Below the pieces are notes generated by a model, which was given only the letters and a program-made list of their open reading frames with translations, was not told the DNA's origin and did not search any database. Positions 8,799-18,348 of a stretch of 64,000 nucleotides of DNA are shown piece by piece. Position 1 is the first letter of the stretch; the number at the start of each line of letters is the position of its first letter. The DNA is from Microcoleus sp. FACHB-831. GTDB lineage: Bacteria > Cyanobacteriota > Cyanobacteriia > Cyanobacteriales > FACHB-T130. A program made the translations under genes and the position numbers. The stretch lies in NCBI RefSeq assembly GCF_014695585.1, contig NZ_JACJON010000046.1:34801-98800 (forward strand), in the 5' to 3' direction.

Positions 8799-8903
8799 CT
8801 AGTATTCCTTAGCCTTGCTGATGTCTTGCTCTTGGGTACTTTTATCTCCGCCACACAATAGAAATAGACCGCTAGAAGGCAAAATTACAGACAGTATTTT
8901 CAT
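8799..8903 (-). CDS. Lipoprotein-like 34-residue microORF (possible remnant)
   Basis: The frame encodes a Lys-containing start, a hydrophobic helix and LFLLCGGDKS, then a short polar tail ending at a TAG. This looks like the front of a lipoprotein, although the residue before the Cys is Leu instead of the usual small residue. No ribosome binding site is seen and the product stops after 34 residues. It is either a decayed lipoprotein gene or a very small membrane peptide. It lies in the spacer between the Trypco1-like gene and the dioxygenase. Confidence 0.25.
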   Translation of the reverse strand: MKILSVILPSSGLFLLCGGDKSTQEQDISKAKEY

Positions 8904-8959
8904 CGAGTAAAGATGACCATAACCACGGAACGCGATAGTCAATTTATCTGATGTAGTCT

Positions 8960-9652
8960 CTATGAGCCGTACCATTGCAATCCGTTCGGTAGATTTTCGG
9001 CGGCAAACTCGATGTGGATAACACGTCGATGGGCGGGGGTTCGTGCCCGTCGGGAAGCATGGACTAGCAAGGGCTTCATTACTAGCACTCCGCCACAGGG
9101 CACAGGACAGGCGACGGCACAGGCTTTCTTGCTGTGAATGGTTTCCGGTTGCAAGCGCCCCTGACGATGGGAACCAGGAAGCACCAGCAGGGGAGCGTTG
9201 TCTAGGTCAGCATCGTCCAGATGGATACGCAGGGATAGCATTCCCTCCAAGATGCTTATGGGCGGCTGAACGTGGTGAACGTCGTCTTTGATAGACCAGG
9301 AACCGAAACCGGGTGTGTCAACACGTTGGCGAACGGCTATCGTTAGATCTTGATGCCAGGACACGCTCCAGTTGGCTTCAGGGTTCTTGTCAAAGAAGAT
9401 ACCTCGCACAGGAAAAGCTTCAGAACCAAGTATCGGTTCAACCAGGGCGCGGATGCTCACTTCCGAACACAGCTGATGCACTGTAGGTATTAGTTCGAGT
9501 AGGCGACGCATAGCATAGTCCTTGGCAGTGCGACCCCGAATTGCTGATTGCAGCGCTGCCCTCAGTGCTGCAACTTGGTACTGGTCAAGAACTCGCTGAA
9601 TCGGGTTAAACCCATACTCAGCTATAGCCTGACGGTATGCCGTAATAGACAT
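8960..9652 (-). CDS. Phytanoyl-CoA dioxygenase (PhyH) family oxygenase
   Basis: A 230-residue Fe(II)/2-oxoglutarate-dependent oxygenase of the PhyH family, near full length. The iron-binding facial triad is visible as His100 and Asp102 (WHQD) and His198 (LVHAS), with an Arg about ten residues later (209/210) placed to bind 2-oxoglutarate. The strand LLVLPGSHRQG typical of PhyH proteins precedes the distal His. No signal peptide is present. It stands alone, between the small ORFs of the caspase locus and a metal sensor, so its substrate cannot be inferred. The family hydroxylates or halogenates diverse small molecules. Confidence 0.87.
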   Translation of the reverse strand: MSITAYRQAIAEYGFNPIQRVLDQYQVAALRAALQSAIRGRTAKDYAMRRLLELIPTVHQLCSEVSIRALVEPILGSEAFPVRGIFFDKNPEANWSVSWHQDLTIAVRQRVDTPGFGSWSIKDDVHHVQPPISILEGMLSLRIHLDDADLDNAPLLVLPGSHRQGRLQPETIHSKKACAVACPVPCGGVLVMKPLLVHASRRARTPAHRRVIHIEFAAENLPNGLQWYGS

Positions 9653-9848
9653 GGGTACACTCTAACTTTTATCGCCTAATGGCTATTTTTACATGGCTTT
9701 TGGCTAAATCCATGTAGTACTTACGCAAAGAAACGCGGTTTGTGACTTTAATCAGAGGTTTACCAAGTCGAGGTGTAAGTCCTCAATTAATTAACGCTTC
9801 TATACAAGGACTCCAAGTCCATTTGCTTTCAAAATCGGGTAGGGCATA

Positions 9849-10241
9849 TTACGGTAAAAATCGATCTAGCGCCGCCTTTAACTCGACAATTTCAGCTTCA
9901 ATATTGCCCTCTTTTGCAGCGCGGGCAATGCAGGAAGTTAAATGTTCATCTAAAATCATCCGGGCTACTCGATCGAGGGCACCGCGCACGGCGGCAATTT
10001 GCACGAGTACGTCAGGACAAGCGCGATTTTCTTGCACCATAGACTTAATTCCTCGGATGTGTCCTTCAATCCGAGACAGCCGATTAACTACACGTCGCAG
10101 TGATTCTTCGCTGTGGACGTGATCGTGGTGATGCTCTTCATCCCCATGAAAGTGAACGCGATCGCCAACGGGCAAGGTTTCATCAGTTAGCATTCGATTC
10201 CGGTCGTGCAAAGTTAATAGGCTAGCAGCAGTATTAAACAT
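9849..10241 (-). CDS. CsoR/RcnR-family metal-sensing repressor, InrS-like
   Basis: An all-helical DUF156 repressor. Metal ligands are recognisable: a Cys in RACPDVL, then His and Cys in DEHLTSC, giving the C-H-C pattern of the family. A His-rich N-terminal extension (EEHHHDHVH) and the GHIRG segment resemble the nickel sensor InrS of cyanobacteria. In the family, apo-protein binds DNA and metal releases it. The ATG at 10241 gives 130 residues; an ATG at 10193 (114 residues) and a TTG at 10262 are alternatives. No nickel or copper exporter is adjacent, so the target gene lies elsewhere. It is divergent from the HhoA-type protease gene. Calling it InrS rather than a copper or formaldehyde sensor is inference. 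Confidence 0.8.
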   Translation of the reverse strand: MFNTAASLLTLHDRNRMLTDETLPVGDRVHFHGDEEHHHDHVHSEESLRRVVNRLSRIEGHIRGIKSMVQENRACPDVLVQIAAVRGALDRVARMILDEHLTSCIARAAKEGNIEAEIVELKAALDRFLP

Positions 10242-10354
10242 CCTAGCCCAGAAGGGTGGCAATAGTGGAGAGCCAACGGGTCATGTCAGAGAACTGTAAA
10301 AATAGATATAGAAATATTTGTGGCAATCGATAGACAATCACGAAACTTGATGCT

Positions 10355-11584
10355 ATGACATTTTCAAATTTTTCTCGCTTTTTACGCCAACTTGCTACCT
10401 ATCTATTTGCCACCCTTCTGGGAGCCGTTTTAACAGCTAGTGTAGTGCTGCCAGCAAGGGCAGGGGAGCGATCGCTTGTGTCTCCCAAACCACCACTTGT
10501 AGCGCAGCGAACCGACAAGGTCGGCGCTTCGCTATCGGCTGAAGCAGCGATCGCATCTAATGGCAGCAGTTTTGTGACAGCATCCGTTAATCGCGTCGGT
10601 TCAGCCGTAGTCAGAATTGATACCGAGCGCACTGTCACCCGCAAGCTCGATCCGATGTTTGATGACCCCTTCTTCCGGCGCTTTTTTGGTGACGATCTAG
10701 GGATGCGGATGCCTCAACAAGAGCGCCTGCGGGGTCAAGGTTCTGGCTTCATAATTGACCGAAGCGGCATAATCCTGACAAATTCCCACGTTATCAACAA
10801 AGCGGATAAAGTCACAGTCACCCTCAAGGATGGCCGCACTTACACGGGCAAAGTCCAAGGTGCGGATGAAGTGACAGATTTAGCGGTCGTCAAAATAGAA
10901 GGAGGCAGCGATTTACCAGTAGCGCCTCTGGGAGATTCCGATATAGTGCAGGTAGGAGACTGGGCGATCGCCGTCGGCAACCCCCTCGGACTCGATAACA
11001 CCGTCACCCTCGGCATTATCAGCACCCTCAAACGCTCCAGCGCCCAAGTAGGCATCCCAGATAAGCGTCTAGACTTCATTCAAACCGACGCCGCCATCAA
11101 CCCCGGTAACTCCGGCGGGCCGCTATTAAACAGTCAAGGAGAAGTAATTGGCATCAACACAGCCATTCGCCCCGATGCAATGGGCATTGGCTTCGCCATT
11201 CCGATCAACAAAGCCAAAGCGATTAAAGACCAATTGGCACGCGGACAAAAAGTGTCCCATCCCTATCTCGGCATTCAGCTATTCAACCTGACACCCGAAC
11301 TCGCAGCCGAAAACAACAGCGACCCCAATTCTCCTTTTGAGGTGCCTGAAGTTAACGGGGTCCTAGTCGTAAAAGTTTTACCCAACACTCCCGCGGCGGA
11401 ATTTGGCATTCGTCGAGGAGACGTAATCGTTCAGATTGACGAGCAACCCGTTACCAGTGCCGACCAGTTGCAGGCTCTTGTCGAGAACAGCCACGTCGGT
11501 CAAGTCTTGCAGCTGAAAGTGGTGCGTGGCAACGAAACCGCATCGCTAGGCGTTCGCACCGGGCAACTAGAAAATCAGTCGTAG
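10355..11584 (+). CDS. hhoA: HhoA/HtrA-type serine protease (Deg family)
   Basis: An exported trypsin-like protease of 409 residues. Residues 1-36 are a signal peptide or membrane anchor ending in ARA. The protease domain (about 72-285) has the triad His145 (TNSHVI), Asp175 (DLAVV) and Ser253 (GNSGGPL). One PDZ domain covers about 300-405. This single-PDZ layout matches cyanobacterial HhoA/HhoB/HtrA, which degrade or refold damaged proteins in the periplasm and thylakoid lumen. The three paralogs cannot be separated by reading alone, so the symbol is tentative. A 20-bp palindrome after the stop separates it from rpoC2. Confidence 0.88.
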   Translation: MTFSNFSRFLRQLATYLFATLLGAVLTASVVLPARAGERSLVSPKPPLVAQRTDKVGASLSAEAAIASNGSSFVTASVNRVGSAVVRIDTERTVTRKLDPMFDDPFFRRFFGDDLGMRMPQQERLRGQGSGFIIDRSGIILTNSHVINKADKVTVTLKDGRTYTGKVQGADEVTDLAVVKIEGGSDLPVAPLGDSDIVQVGDWAIAVGNPLGLDNTVTLGIISTLKRSSAQVGIPDKRLDFIQTDAAINPGNSGGPLLNSQGEVIGINTAIRPDAMGIGFAIPINKAKAIKDQLARGQKVSHPYLGIQLFNLTPELAAENNSDPNSPFEVPEVNGVLVVKVLPNTPAAEFGIRRGDVIVQIDEQPVTSADQLQALVENSHVGQVLQLKVVRGNETASLGVRTGQLENQS

Positions 11585-11601
11585 ATTGCAATTAAAAAGG
11601 C

Positions 11602-11641
11602 AAAGGGCAAAAGAAAGAAAATTTTCTTTCTTTTGCCCTTT
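11602..11641. terminator. Bidirectional terminator between hhoA and rpoC2
   Basis: A perfect palindrome with 20-bp arms (11602-11621 and 11622-11641): GGGC-rich base, then A-rich and T-rich inner parts. It starts 18 bp after the hhoA stop and lies 26 bp after the rpoC2 stop. T-runs follow it on the plus strand (TTTTACTTTTTAC). It can end both converging transcripts. Confidence 0.8.
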
Positions 11642-11666
11642 TACTTTTTACTTTTACCTTATTTGC

Positions 11667-14600
11667 TTACTCCTCAAAATCATCATCGTCATCCTCAAAA
11701 TCATCGCCAAACTCTTCCTCTACCTCATCGAGATCCACCAAGGGTGTGAAGCCCCCGACTTTATCGCGTCCCCGGCTGCTGCCCTGAAAAGAACTTTCCT
11801 CATAACTGCGTGCAGTCCGGTCGTCCAGAACTACATCCAGCGGATCTTCGCCATCAGGCCCGACTATACCGCCAGAAGGGTCATAGGCAAGGTAGGAAGA
11901 CTGCAAATCGGCATCCGCAGCCAATGAAGGCTCTTCATAGGCATTGAAGCCAGTCCCGGCGGGTATCAAACGCCCGATGATCACGTTCTCCTTCAAGCCC
12001 CTCAACCAATCCGACTTACCCTCAATCGCCGCCTCTGTCAGCACTCGCGTTGTCTCCTGGAAACTTGCCGCAGAAATAAACGAGTCCGTATTCAGCGATG
12101 CCTTGGTAATCCCCAGCAAAACAGGAGTATATTGCGCCGGAGCGCCCCCCGTAATCGCCATCGCCTCGTTCACCTGCTCTATCTGCCGCAACTCCACAAG
12201 CTCCCCAGGCAGCATCGTCGTGTCGCCGCCATCGTCCACCCGCACCTTAGATGTCATCTGCCGCACGATCACCTCAATGTGCTTGTCAGAGATATCAATA
12301 TCCTGCGACTGATACACCGACTGCACCTCGTTCACCAAAAACGCCTGCGACTTCTGCAATCCCACAAGAGCCGAGTCGTAAACGCCCTGCTCCTCCCGCG
12401 TCAGTTCAAAGAAAATCTCTAGAATTTCATGGGGGTTCGCAGGCCCATCCGTCAGCGGCTCCGCAGGCGCAACATATTGACCATCCGAAACAATCGGGTT
12501 CTGCCCCGGCCCCAAAGGATATTCGGCAATTGTCCCGTCATCCTCTATCACCTTAACTTCCGTCGATTCGTTATCCTGCGAATAAACAACAGAAGCAGTA
12601 CCCGGACGCCGTGCCAAAATACAAGCCTCTTTTGGCTTGCGCGCCTCCAGCAATTCCTCAATTCTCGGCAAACCTTGGATAATATCCCCAGTCTTCGCTC
12701 GTTCAAAAACCAGCAACACCAAGTTATCACCCCGCTGCACCAAATCCCCGTCATCAATGTGCAGGACGGCACCCGCCGACACGCGATAAGGACGCGCCAA
12801 GCGCAGCGTCACGCTAGTTTTTTGCAGCGCCCCGTCTTGTGGATCGCCAGCAGTCCCGGGCAGACCAACCACTTGGCCCGATTCTTCAGTAACTATTCCG
12901 GGCGCAATTTCGCTCCCAGCCACCAGCAGTTCCCCAAGGCGTACCTTCGGCTTCTTGCCTTCAATGTCGATAGTCACCCGATCCGCCTCGCGCATTATCA
13001 GAATTCGGCGAATCATCTCGCTTCCTTCCTTAATACCCCGCACCAAACCTGCGTCCTTACACTGAATTTCAGTCCGGGCAACGACGGCACCAGGAGCTAT
13101 GCGATCGCCATCTTCCACCATAATCCGCGTCGAAGTCGAACCACCCAACGGATCTGCTGCTGTATCCCGGCGAATCACTAAAGATTCCAAAATCACTAGC
13201 TGCAACTGCAACGCGCTGGGGTCGTCTTCTGATGGCACCAGTTCTATGTCAGCGGCCAGTTGCGGTGCCCCCGCCACCCCGGTCGCTTCCATATCACGCC
13301 ACTCCAACACTAGCTGCGTCCGCAGCAATTCCAACCCTTCAACAGATTTTACCCGTTCCCCATCTTTGAACGGCAAGCGCTGAACAGCACGCAGCTCAAT
13401 CCCCCCGCTGTTGCCCGAAGAAATCGAAGCTTGAGAAGGCACGGCAGGATCGTCCGGTACTGCATACTCTGTCACTAAGCGCAACAATAAAGCTGGCCCC
13501 TCTGGTGCATCTATATAAGATGCATAGCGCAGCGCCGTCACCGATACCCCAGGAATCGCCTCCTCCCCAGGATAAAACAACGCTCCGTCCTTCGAGGCGC
13601 CCATTTGCGGGTCATCCAGCAGATGCAGTTCCCCTGGCTTAATGACAATCTCCCGCAGGATATCGTTTTTCTGAACAACTTCCACCACCCCGCTAGTCTG
13701 GCAGAAGATATCCTTAACCACTTCTGTCCCCGCTTCCACATATTGGCCGTCTTCGACTAATAGCAGGGAGATATCTTTATTTACTTCGTGGCACTCTTCG
13801 GGAACCCACAAGATAGTGCCGCCCTTAACGACTTCATATCCTTGCTTTGCCTTGGCCCGTTTGTGTACCTCAATCCCCGCATACTTGATAATGCCCCCCG
13901 TCGTCGTGCGATAGCGATCGTCAATTAACTCCGCTACCACTTGATGGTTCTGCACCTTGGTGCCTGGGGTGGCTTTAAGCAGAAATCGCTGATTATCCGT
14001 CGTGTAAATAATATAGTGGTCGCGTCCTCCCGTGCTTTCGGCTCGGACTGTCGCACTGTTTAGCTCGACGGATGCCGTGATAATTTCAATTTCTCGGCCT
14101 CCCCGCAGTCGAACAACACCACCATTCACGCTTTGCAGTTTGGTTTCTGCCAGCACGCTCCCAGGTTCAATTCTGTCACCGTTTTTCACAATCGGCTCTG
14201 CACCTGGGGGCAGGTTGTAGACTTCCCCAGACAATATCCATAGCAATCCACCCCGTTGGGCGATGCGAGTGCTGTTGCCTTGGCGGTCGGTTTTTTCTTC
14301 TGAAACCAGATCCGCGAAGAGTACTTCCCCAGCCAGGTCAGAGGCGACATCTTTGACGGCTTTTTCTGTTGTGCGGCGACGGTTGCCGATTGCGACTTCA
14401 GCTAGCATCTGTCCTGCTTGCACTGTGTCTTTGTCTGACACCATAAGAACAGAGCCGGAGGTGACGGGGAAGGTTTCGATGCGCCCGTTGGCACCAGTTA
14501 AGATAAGGTCGCCAGTTTGACTTTCAACTTGTTCGCGGTCTTCTCCATGCCGAGTGCGGGTGGGTCGAGTACGCAAACCACCAGCAAAGCGGAGGGTTCC

Positions 14601-15686
14601 GTCGAATGGTGCTTTCACCAAACGGGCTACTTCTCCGGTAAAGACCCCCCCGGTGTGGAAGGTACGCATGGTGAGCTGGGTTCCCGGTTCGCCGATTGAT
14701 TGGGCGGCGATGATGCCGACTGCTTCGCCCAGATCGACGAGTTTGCCATGGGCGAGACTCCAGCCGTAGCATTGCTGGCACACAGACCGTGCGGCTTCGC
14801 AGGTGAGGGGACTACGCGCTAAAACTTCTTCTACCCCCGACTTGCCGATAACTTTTGCCAAATCGTCGCTAATGGCTTGGTTGCGAGTGGCTATAACTTC
14901 CCCGGTTGTGGGGTGATGCACGTCAGCCGCCAAGATACGACCTAGAAGGCGATTTTCTAAAGGAATGAGGACGCGATCGTTGTCTCTCATCGGACGTACC
15001 CGCACGCCCCGCACGCTACCGCAGTCGCCTTCTCGCACAATTACATCCTGGGCAACGTCAACCAAGCGGCGGGTGAGATACCCCGAGTCTGCTGTCCGCA
15101 GGGCGGTGTCTACAAGTCCTTTACGTGCGCCGTAGGAGGAGATGATGTACTCCGTTACAGTTAGTCCTTCCCTGAAGTTGGTCTTAATCGGCAGACCGAT
15201 AATTTGTCCTTGCGGATCTGCCATAAGACCGCGCATACCTACCAATTGGCGCACCTGGGAAAGGTTCCCTCTTGCACCGCTGAAGGCCATCATATATACG
15301 CTGTTTAATGGATCGGTACGGCGGAAATTTTCCACCACTTCATCCTTCAACGCTTCGCTAGTGCTATTCCAAGTATCGATAACTTTTTGGAAACGCTCGA
15401 CTTCCGTGATTTCGCCCCGCGAGTAGCGAGTTTCTGTAGTGCGAATTTCTGCTTCGGCAGCTTCCAACATCTCCCGTTTGACGGGGGGAACTTGGAGGTC
15501 GTCAACACTAATCGACACACCTGCTTTGGTCGCATACCGAAAGCCTAAATCTTTCAGACGGTCTGCCATCTGGGCGGTGCGAGCGCTGCCGTAGTAGGTA
15601 AAAGCCCAGGATACCAGTTTTTTCAATTGAGACTTATCGACAACCCGGTTCCTGAAAGTTAGTTTCTGCTGCTGTTGTTCTGCCAT
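11667..15686 (-). CDS. rpoC2: RNA polymerase subunit beta' (RpoC2)
   Basis: The C-terminal part of the split beta' subunit, 1339 residues, close to the usual cyanobacterial length. The N-terminal region contains [11 protein letters not shown], part of the trigger loop area, followed by the very large cyanobacterial insertion (SI3) of repeated beta-barrel hybrid motifs (about 350-1000). The conserved C-terminal part includes [18 protein letters not shown]. The protein ends in a strongly acidic tail (DDDDDFEE). It is the last gene of the minus-strand block rpsT-tatD-rpoB-rpoC1-rpoC2, with 78 bp to rpoC1, and ends at the palindromic terminator. The RpoC1/RpoC2 split is diagnostic of cyanobacteria and plastids. 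Confidence 0.98.
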   Translation of the reverse strand: MAEQQQQKLTFRNRVVDKSQLKKLVSWAFTYYGSARTAQMADRLKDLGFRYATKAGVSISVDDLQVPPVKREMLEAAEAEIRTTETRYSRGEITEVERFQKVIDTWNSTSEALKDEVVENFRRTDPLNSVYMMAFSGARGNLSQVRQLVGMRGLMADPQGQIIGLPIKTNFREGLTVTEYIISSYGARKGLVDTALRTADSGYLTRRLVDVAQDVIVREGDCGSVRGVRVRPMRDNDRVLIPLENRLLGRILAADVHHPTTGEVIATRNQAISDDLAKVIGKSGVEEVLARSPLTCEAARSVCQQCYGWSLAHGKLVDLGEAVGIIAAQSIGEPGTQLTMRTFHTGGVFTGEVARLVKAPFDGTLRFAGGLRTRPTRTRHGEDREQVESQTGDLILTGANGRIETFPVTSGSVLMVSDKDTVQAGQMLAEVAIGNRRRTTEKAVKDVASDLAGEVLFADLVSEEKTDRQGNSTRIAQRGGLLWILSGEVYNLPPGAEPIVKNGDRIEPGSVLAETKLQSVNGGVVRLRGGREIEIITASVELNSATVRAESTGGRDHYIIYTTDNQRFLLKATPGTKVQNHQVVAELIDDRYRTTTGGIIKYAGIEVHKRAKAKQGYEVVKGGTILWVPEECHEVNKDISLLLVEDGQYVEAGTEVVKDIFCQTSGVVEVVQKNDILREIVIKPGELHLLDDPQMGASKDGALFYPGEEAIPGVSVTALRYASYIDAPEGPALLLRLVTEYAVPDDPAVPSQASISSGNSGGIELRAVQRLPFKDGERVKSVEGLELLRTQLVLEWRDMEATGVAGAPQLAADIELVPSEDDPSALQLQLVILESLVIRRDTAADPLGGSTSTRIMVEDGDRIAPGAVVARTEIQCKDAGLVRGIKEGSEMIRRILIMREADRVTIDIEGKKPKVRLGELLVAGSEIAPGIVTEESGQVVGLPGTAGDPQDGALQKTSVTLRLARPYRVSAGAVLHIDDGDLVQRGDNLVLLVFERAKTGDIIQGLPRIEELLEARKPKEACILARRPGTASVVYSQDNESTEVKVIEDDGTIAEYPLGPGQNPIVSDGQYVAPAEPLTDGPANPHEILEIFFELTREEQGVYDSALVGLQKSQAFLVNEVQSVYQSQDIDISDKHIEVIVRQMTSKVRVDDGGDTTMLPGELVELRQIEQVNEAMAITGGAPAQYTPVLLGITKASLNTDSFISAASFQETTRVLTEAAIEGKSDWLRGLKENVIIGRLIPAGTGFNAYEEPSLAADADLQSSYLAYDPSGGIVGPDGEDPLDVVLDDRTARSYEESSFQGSSRGRDKVGGFTPLVDLDEVEEEFGDDFEDDDDDFEE

Positions 15687-15723
15687 TTTTCCGATGTTTC
15701 TCTTCTTCGAGGAAATGATGAAT

Positions 15724-15760
15724 TATGAATGATGAATTATTAGTTAATTCATCATTCATA
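15724..15760. repeat. Perfect 16-bp hairpin in the rpoC1-rpoC2 spacer
   Basis: Arms 15724-15739 and 15745-15760 (TATGAATGATGAATTA type) are exact reverse complements around a 5-nt loop. The spacer is only 78 bp long, so the element fills half of it. It has no T-run and is probably not a terminator; it belongs to the ATTCAT-rich palindromes seen elsewhere in the window. Confidence 0.7.
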
Positions 15761-15764
15761 CCTG

Positions 15765-17639
15765 TTAAAGCAGTGAATCTTGAATTGTCTTGTTGAAAAG
15801 AATTCGACCGGGAGTTGTCTTAATGAACTGACTGACAACCTTTCCGCTTTTGTCCTCTCGCACTCGCCGGAACTTATATTCCTTCAGCAAGGTTCCATCC
15901 TCCAACCGTGACTCTTTCAGCGGTTCCGTATCTGGTTCTTCGGTCTCCATTGCTCCTTCATACCGCACCCAGATGTAGGAGTGTAAGTCTACTGAGGATT
16001 GCTCGTAGGCTCTGATGGCATCATCCAAATTGGCATAATAAGTGCCAGCCCCTTTCACAGCCGCACGATTCTCTGCTGTCAAATAATACGCGCCCAACAC
16101 CATATCTTGGCTCGGCGCGACAATTGGGCGTCCCGTTGCTGGTGACAAAATATTATGGCAAGCCAACATCAAAATTCGAGCCTCCGCCTGCGCCTCTAAA
16201 GACAGAGGAACGTGAACTGCCATCTGGTCTCCGTCAAAGTCAGCGTTGAAAGCGGGACAGACTAAAGGATGCAGCTGAATTGCGCGACCTTCAACCAAAA
16301 TTGGCTCAAAAGCTTGAATTCCTAAACGGTGCAGTGTTGGCGCTCGGTTCAACATTACTGGATGCCCTGCAATCACCTCTTCCAACACATCCCACACGCT
16401 GGGGTCATTACGTTGAATTAACTTTTTCGCCGCCTTAATATTATTTACCTGGCCTCCGCGAATTAGCCGATGGATGACAAAGGGTTGAAACAGCTCAATT
16501 GCCATTTCGCGTGGCAACCCGCACTGGTGAATCTTTAACTTCGGCCCTACAACAATTACAGAACGACCAGAGTAATCCACCCGTTTACCCAGAAGGTTTT
16601 GGCGGAATCGACCTTGTTTGCCCTCAATAATGTCAGACAGGGACTTCAGAGGTCGGTTGTTTGCTCCCACTACCGTCCGTCCCCGACGACCGTTGTCAAT
16701 AAGGGCGTCTACGGCTTCTTGCAACATCCGCTTTTCATTGCGGACGATGATTTCCGGTGCGAGGATTTCCTGCAAACGCTCCAATCGATTATTGCGGTTA
16801 ATTACTCGCCGATAAAGGTCGTTTAAGTCAGAGGTGGCAAAACGACCGCCGTCCAGTTGCACCATCGGACGCAAATCTGGAGGTATTACTGGGATTACTG
16901 ACAGCACCATCCACTCAGCTTTCGAGCCAGTAGCGATGAAGTTGTCGATGACCCGCAGGCGTTTAATTAACTTAGCCCGCTTTTGCCCTTTGGCGGAGGC
17001 AATTTCTTCTCGCAGTTCTTCTGCTGCTTTTTCTAAGTCCACATCTTGCAGAAGTCGCTGTAGCGCCTCAGCACCAATACCCACTTCTACTTCAGTTAAG
17101 GTGGAGTCTTCGCTGTAGAGTTGCTCTTCAATCTCTAACCACTGGTCTTCTGTGAGCAGTTGTTTGTAGGTGAGGTCGGGAGCGTTGCCCGGATTGAGGA
17201 CGACGTAGGCATTGAAATAAACAATTTGCTCTACATCTCTCAAGGGCATATCTAACAGAATGCTAAGATAGCTGGGAATGCCTTTGAGATACCAAACGTG
17301 GGCTACTGGAGCTGCTAGTTTGATAAAGCCCATTCGGTGACGGCGCACTCTGGATTCTGTTACTTCTACACCGCAGCGTTCGCAGACAATGCCGCGATGT
17401 CTTACTCTTTTATATTTACCGCAATGACATTCCCAATCCTTTGCGGGGCCAAATATGCGTTCGCAAAATAGCCCGTCCATTTCTGGTTTTAAGGTGCGGT
17501 AGTTGATAGTTTCAGGCTTTGTTACTTCGCCTACTACTTGACCATTTGGTAGAGTTCTTTCACCCCATTGGCGAATGCGTTCTGGGCTAGCAATTCCTAT
17601 TTTGACGTAATCAAATCTTGTTTCTAGCTGACTTCTCAT
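15765..17639 (-). CDS. rpoC1: RNA polymerase subunit gamma (RpoC1)
   Basis: The N-terminal part of the split beta' subunit, 624 residues, full length. The zinc-binding region is [19 protein letters not shown] at about residues 71-90. The catalytic Mg-binding loop [12 protein letters not shown] lies near residue 465. The N-terminal sequence [19 protein letters not shown] is typical of cyanobacterial gamma subunits. It lies 78 bp upstream of rpoC2 and 709 bp downstream of rpoB; the latter is a long gap for an operon and may contain a separate promoter. Confidence 0.98.
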   Translation of the reverse strand: MRSQLETRFDYVKIGIASPERIRQWGERTLPNGQVVGEVTKPETINYRTLKPEMDGLFCERIFGPAKDWECHCGKYKRVRHRGIVCERCGVEVTESRVRRHRMGFIKLAAPVAHVWYLKGIPSYLSILLDMPLRDVEQIVYFNAYVVLNPGNAPDLTYKQLLTEDQWLEIEEQLYSEDSTLTEVEVGIGAEALQRLLQDVDLEKAAEELREEIASAKGQKRAKLIKRLRVIDNFIATGSKAEWMVLSVIPVIPPDLRPMVQLDGGRFATSDLNDLYRRVINRNNRLERLQEILAPEIIVRNEKRMLQEAVDALIDNGRRGRTVVGANNRPLKSLSDIIEGKQGRFRQNLLGKRVDYSGRSVIVVGPKLKIHQCGLPREMAIELFQPFVIHRLIRGGQVNNIKAAKKLIQRNDPSVWDVLEEVIAGHPVMLNRAPTLHRLGIQAFEPILVEGRAIQLHPLVCPAFNADFDGDQMAVHVPLSLEAQAEARILMLACHNILSPATGRPIVAPSQDMVLGAYYLTAENRAAVKGAGTYYANLDDAIRAYEQSSVDLHSYIWVRYEGAMETEEPDTEPLKESRLEDGTLLKEYKFRRVREDKSGKVVSQFIKTTPGRILFNKTIQDSLL

Positions 17640-18348
17640 TTTGTTACTTCCCTATTTAAATGGGTACTGTTGGAGTGCCCATATTAACTACTTAGTGCGA
17701 TCGCTTTCAGCAATTGGACTTATAGAAACATCCTACTCTTGTGTTAAATGAGTCATTGTTTCCCCATATGTCAGTGTTTGTTGTATCTCATCACCTATGG
17801 AAATAAAGCTTTGTTTTAGTTAAGACAGATGTTAGTACGACTTGGAGTACTTTTCCTTTCGTTTGGGCTTCGCGCAATTAGGGGCGATGCTGAAGGTTGT
17901 AATTTAAAGAGCGCAATAAGTACCCGGCTTGTTAACTAAACAGACTTGATGAGGCGCTATGTGTCTAGCGGCTTTCAATTTTTTGTACAACTGTCAGCTT
18001 AGGATTTGCTGGAAGATATTTAGAAGCGTACAATTTTTCGCGTTTCTTACAATGTGTTTGAGGCGATGAAAAAATAGCATTTTGCGGTTTACCTTTATGT
18101 AGCCATCCCTCTGAAATTGGAGATTAACTGCTGTAATAATGCAGCTAGTTGGGGGTAATTCTTCTAAAGAGCAAAGCGTGAAAGAGCAGCGATGAGATAA
18201 ATCAACGGATTGTTTTAAATGCATCTGTTGAGTTTAATTTCTTAGATCGCGCTTTTGTCGAAATAATTAATCATCTCGCGCTCAATTCACGCCTGCTTTC
18301 TTGGTTCGGTGTCGCGCCCCAAATAAGGGCGCGACCTACTACAAGAAA
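17640..18348. other. Long rpoB-rpoC1 spacer
   Basis: 709 bp between rpoB and rpoC1. It contains a GC-rich hairpin 13 bp after the rpoB stop (18311-18335) and otherwise no clear gene. A 76-codon minus-strand frame at 17994-18224 has a Cys-rich, disordered-looking product with no recognisable domain and is not called. The part near rpoC1 probably carries a promoter. Confidence 0.5.
18311..18335 (-). terminator. GC hairpin just after rpoB
   Basis: Arms GTCGCGCCC (18311-18319) and GGGCGCGAC (18327-18335) form a 9-bp nearly all-GC stem with a 7-nt loop, 13 bp downstream of the rpoB stop. There is no T-run. It could attenuate read-through into rpoC1 or protect the 3' end of the upstream message. 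Confidence 0.45.

Noticed and set aside
17994..18224. 76-codon minus-strand frame in the rpoB-rpoC1 gap
   Set aside because: Cys-rich product of no recognisable structure, no ribosome binding site; kept only as part of the spacer description.
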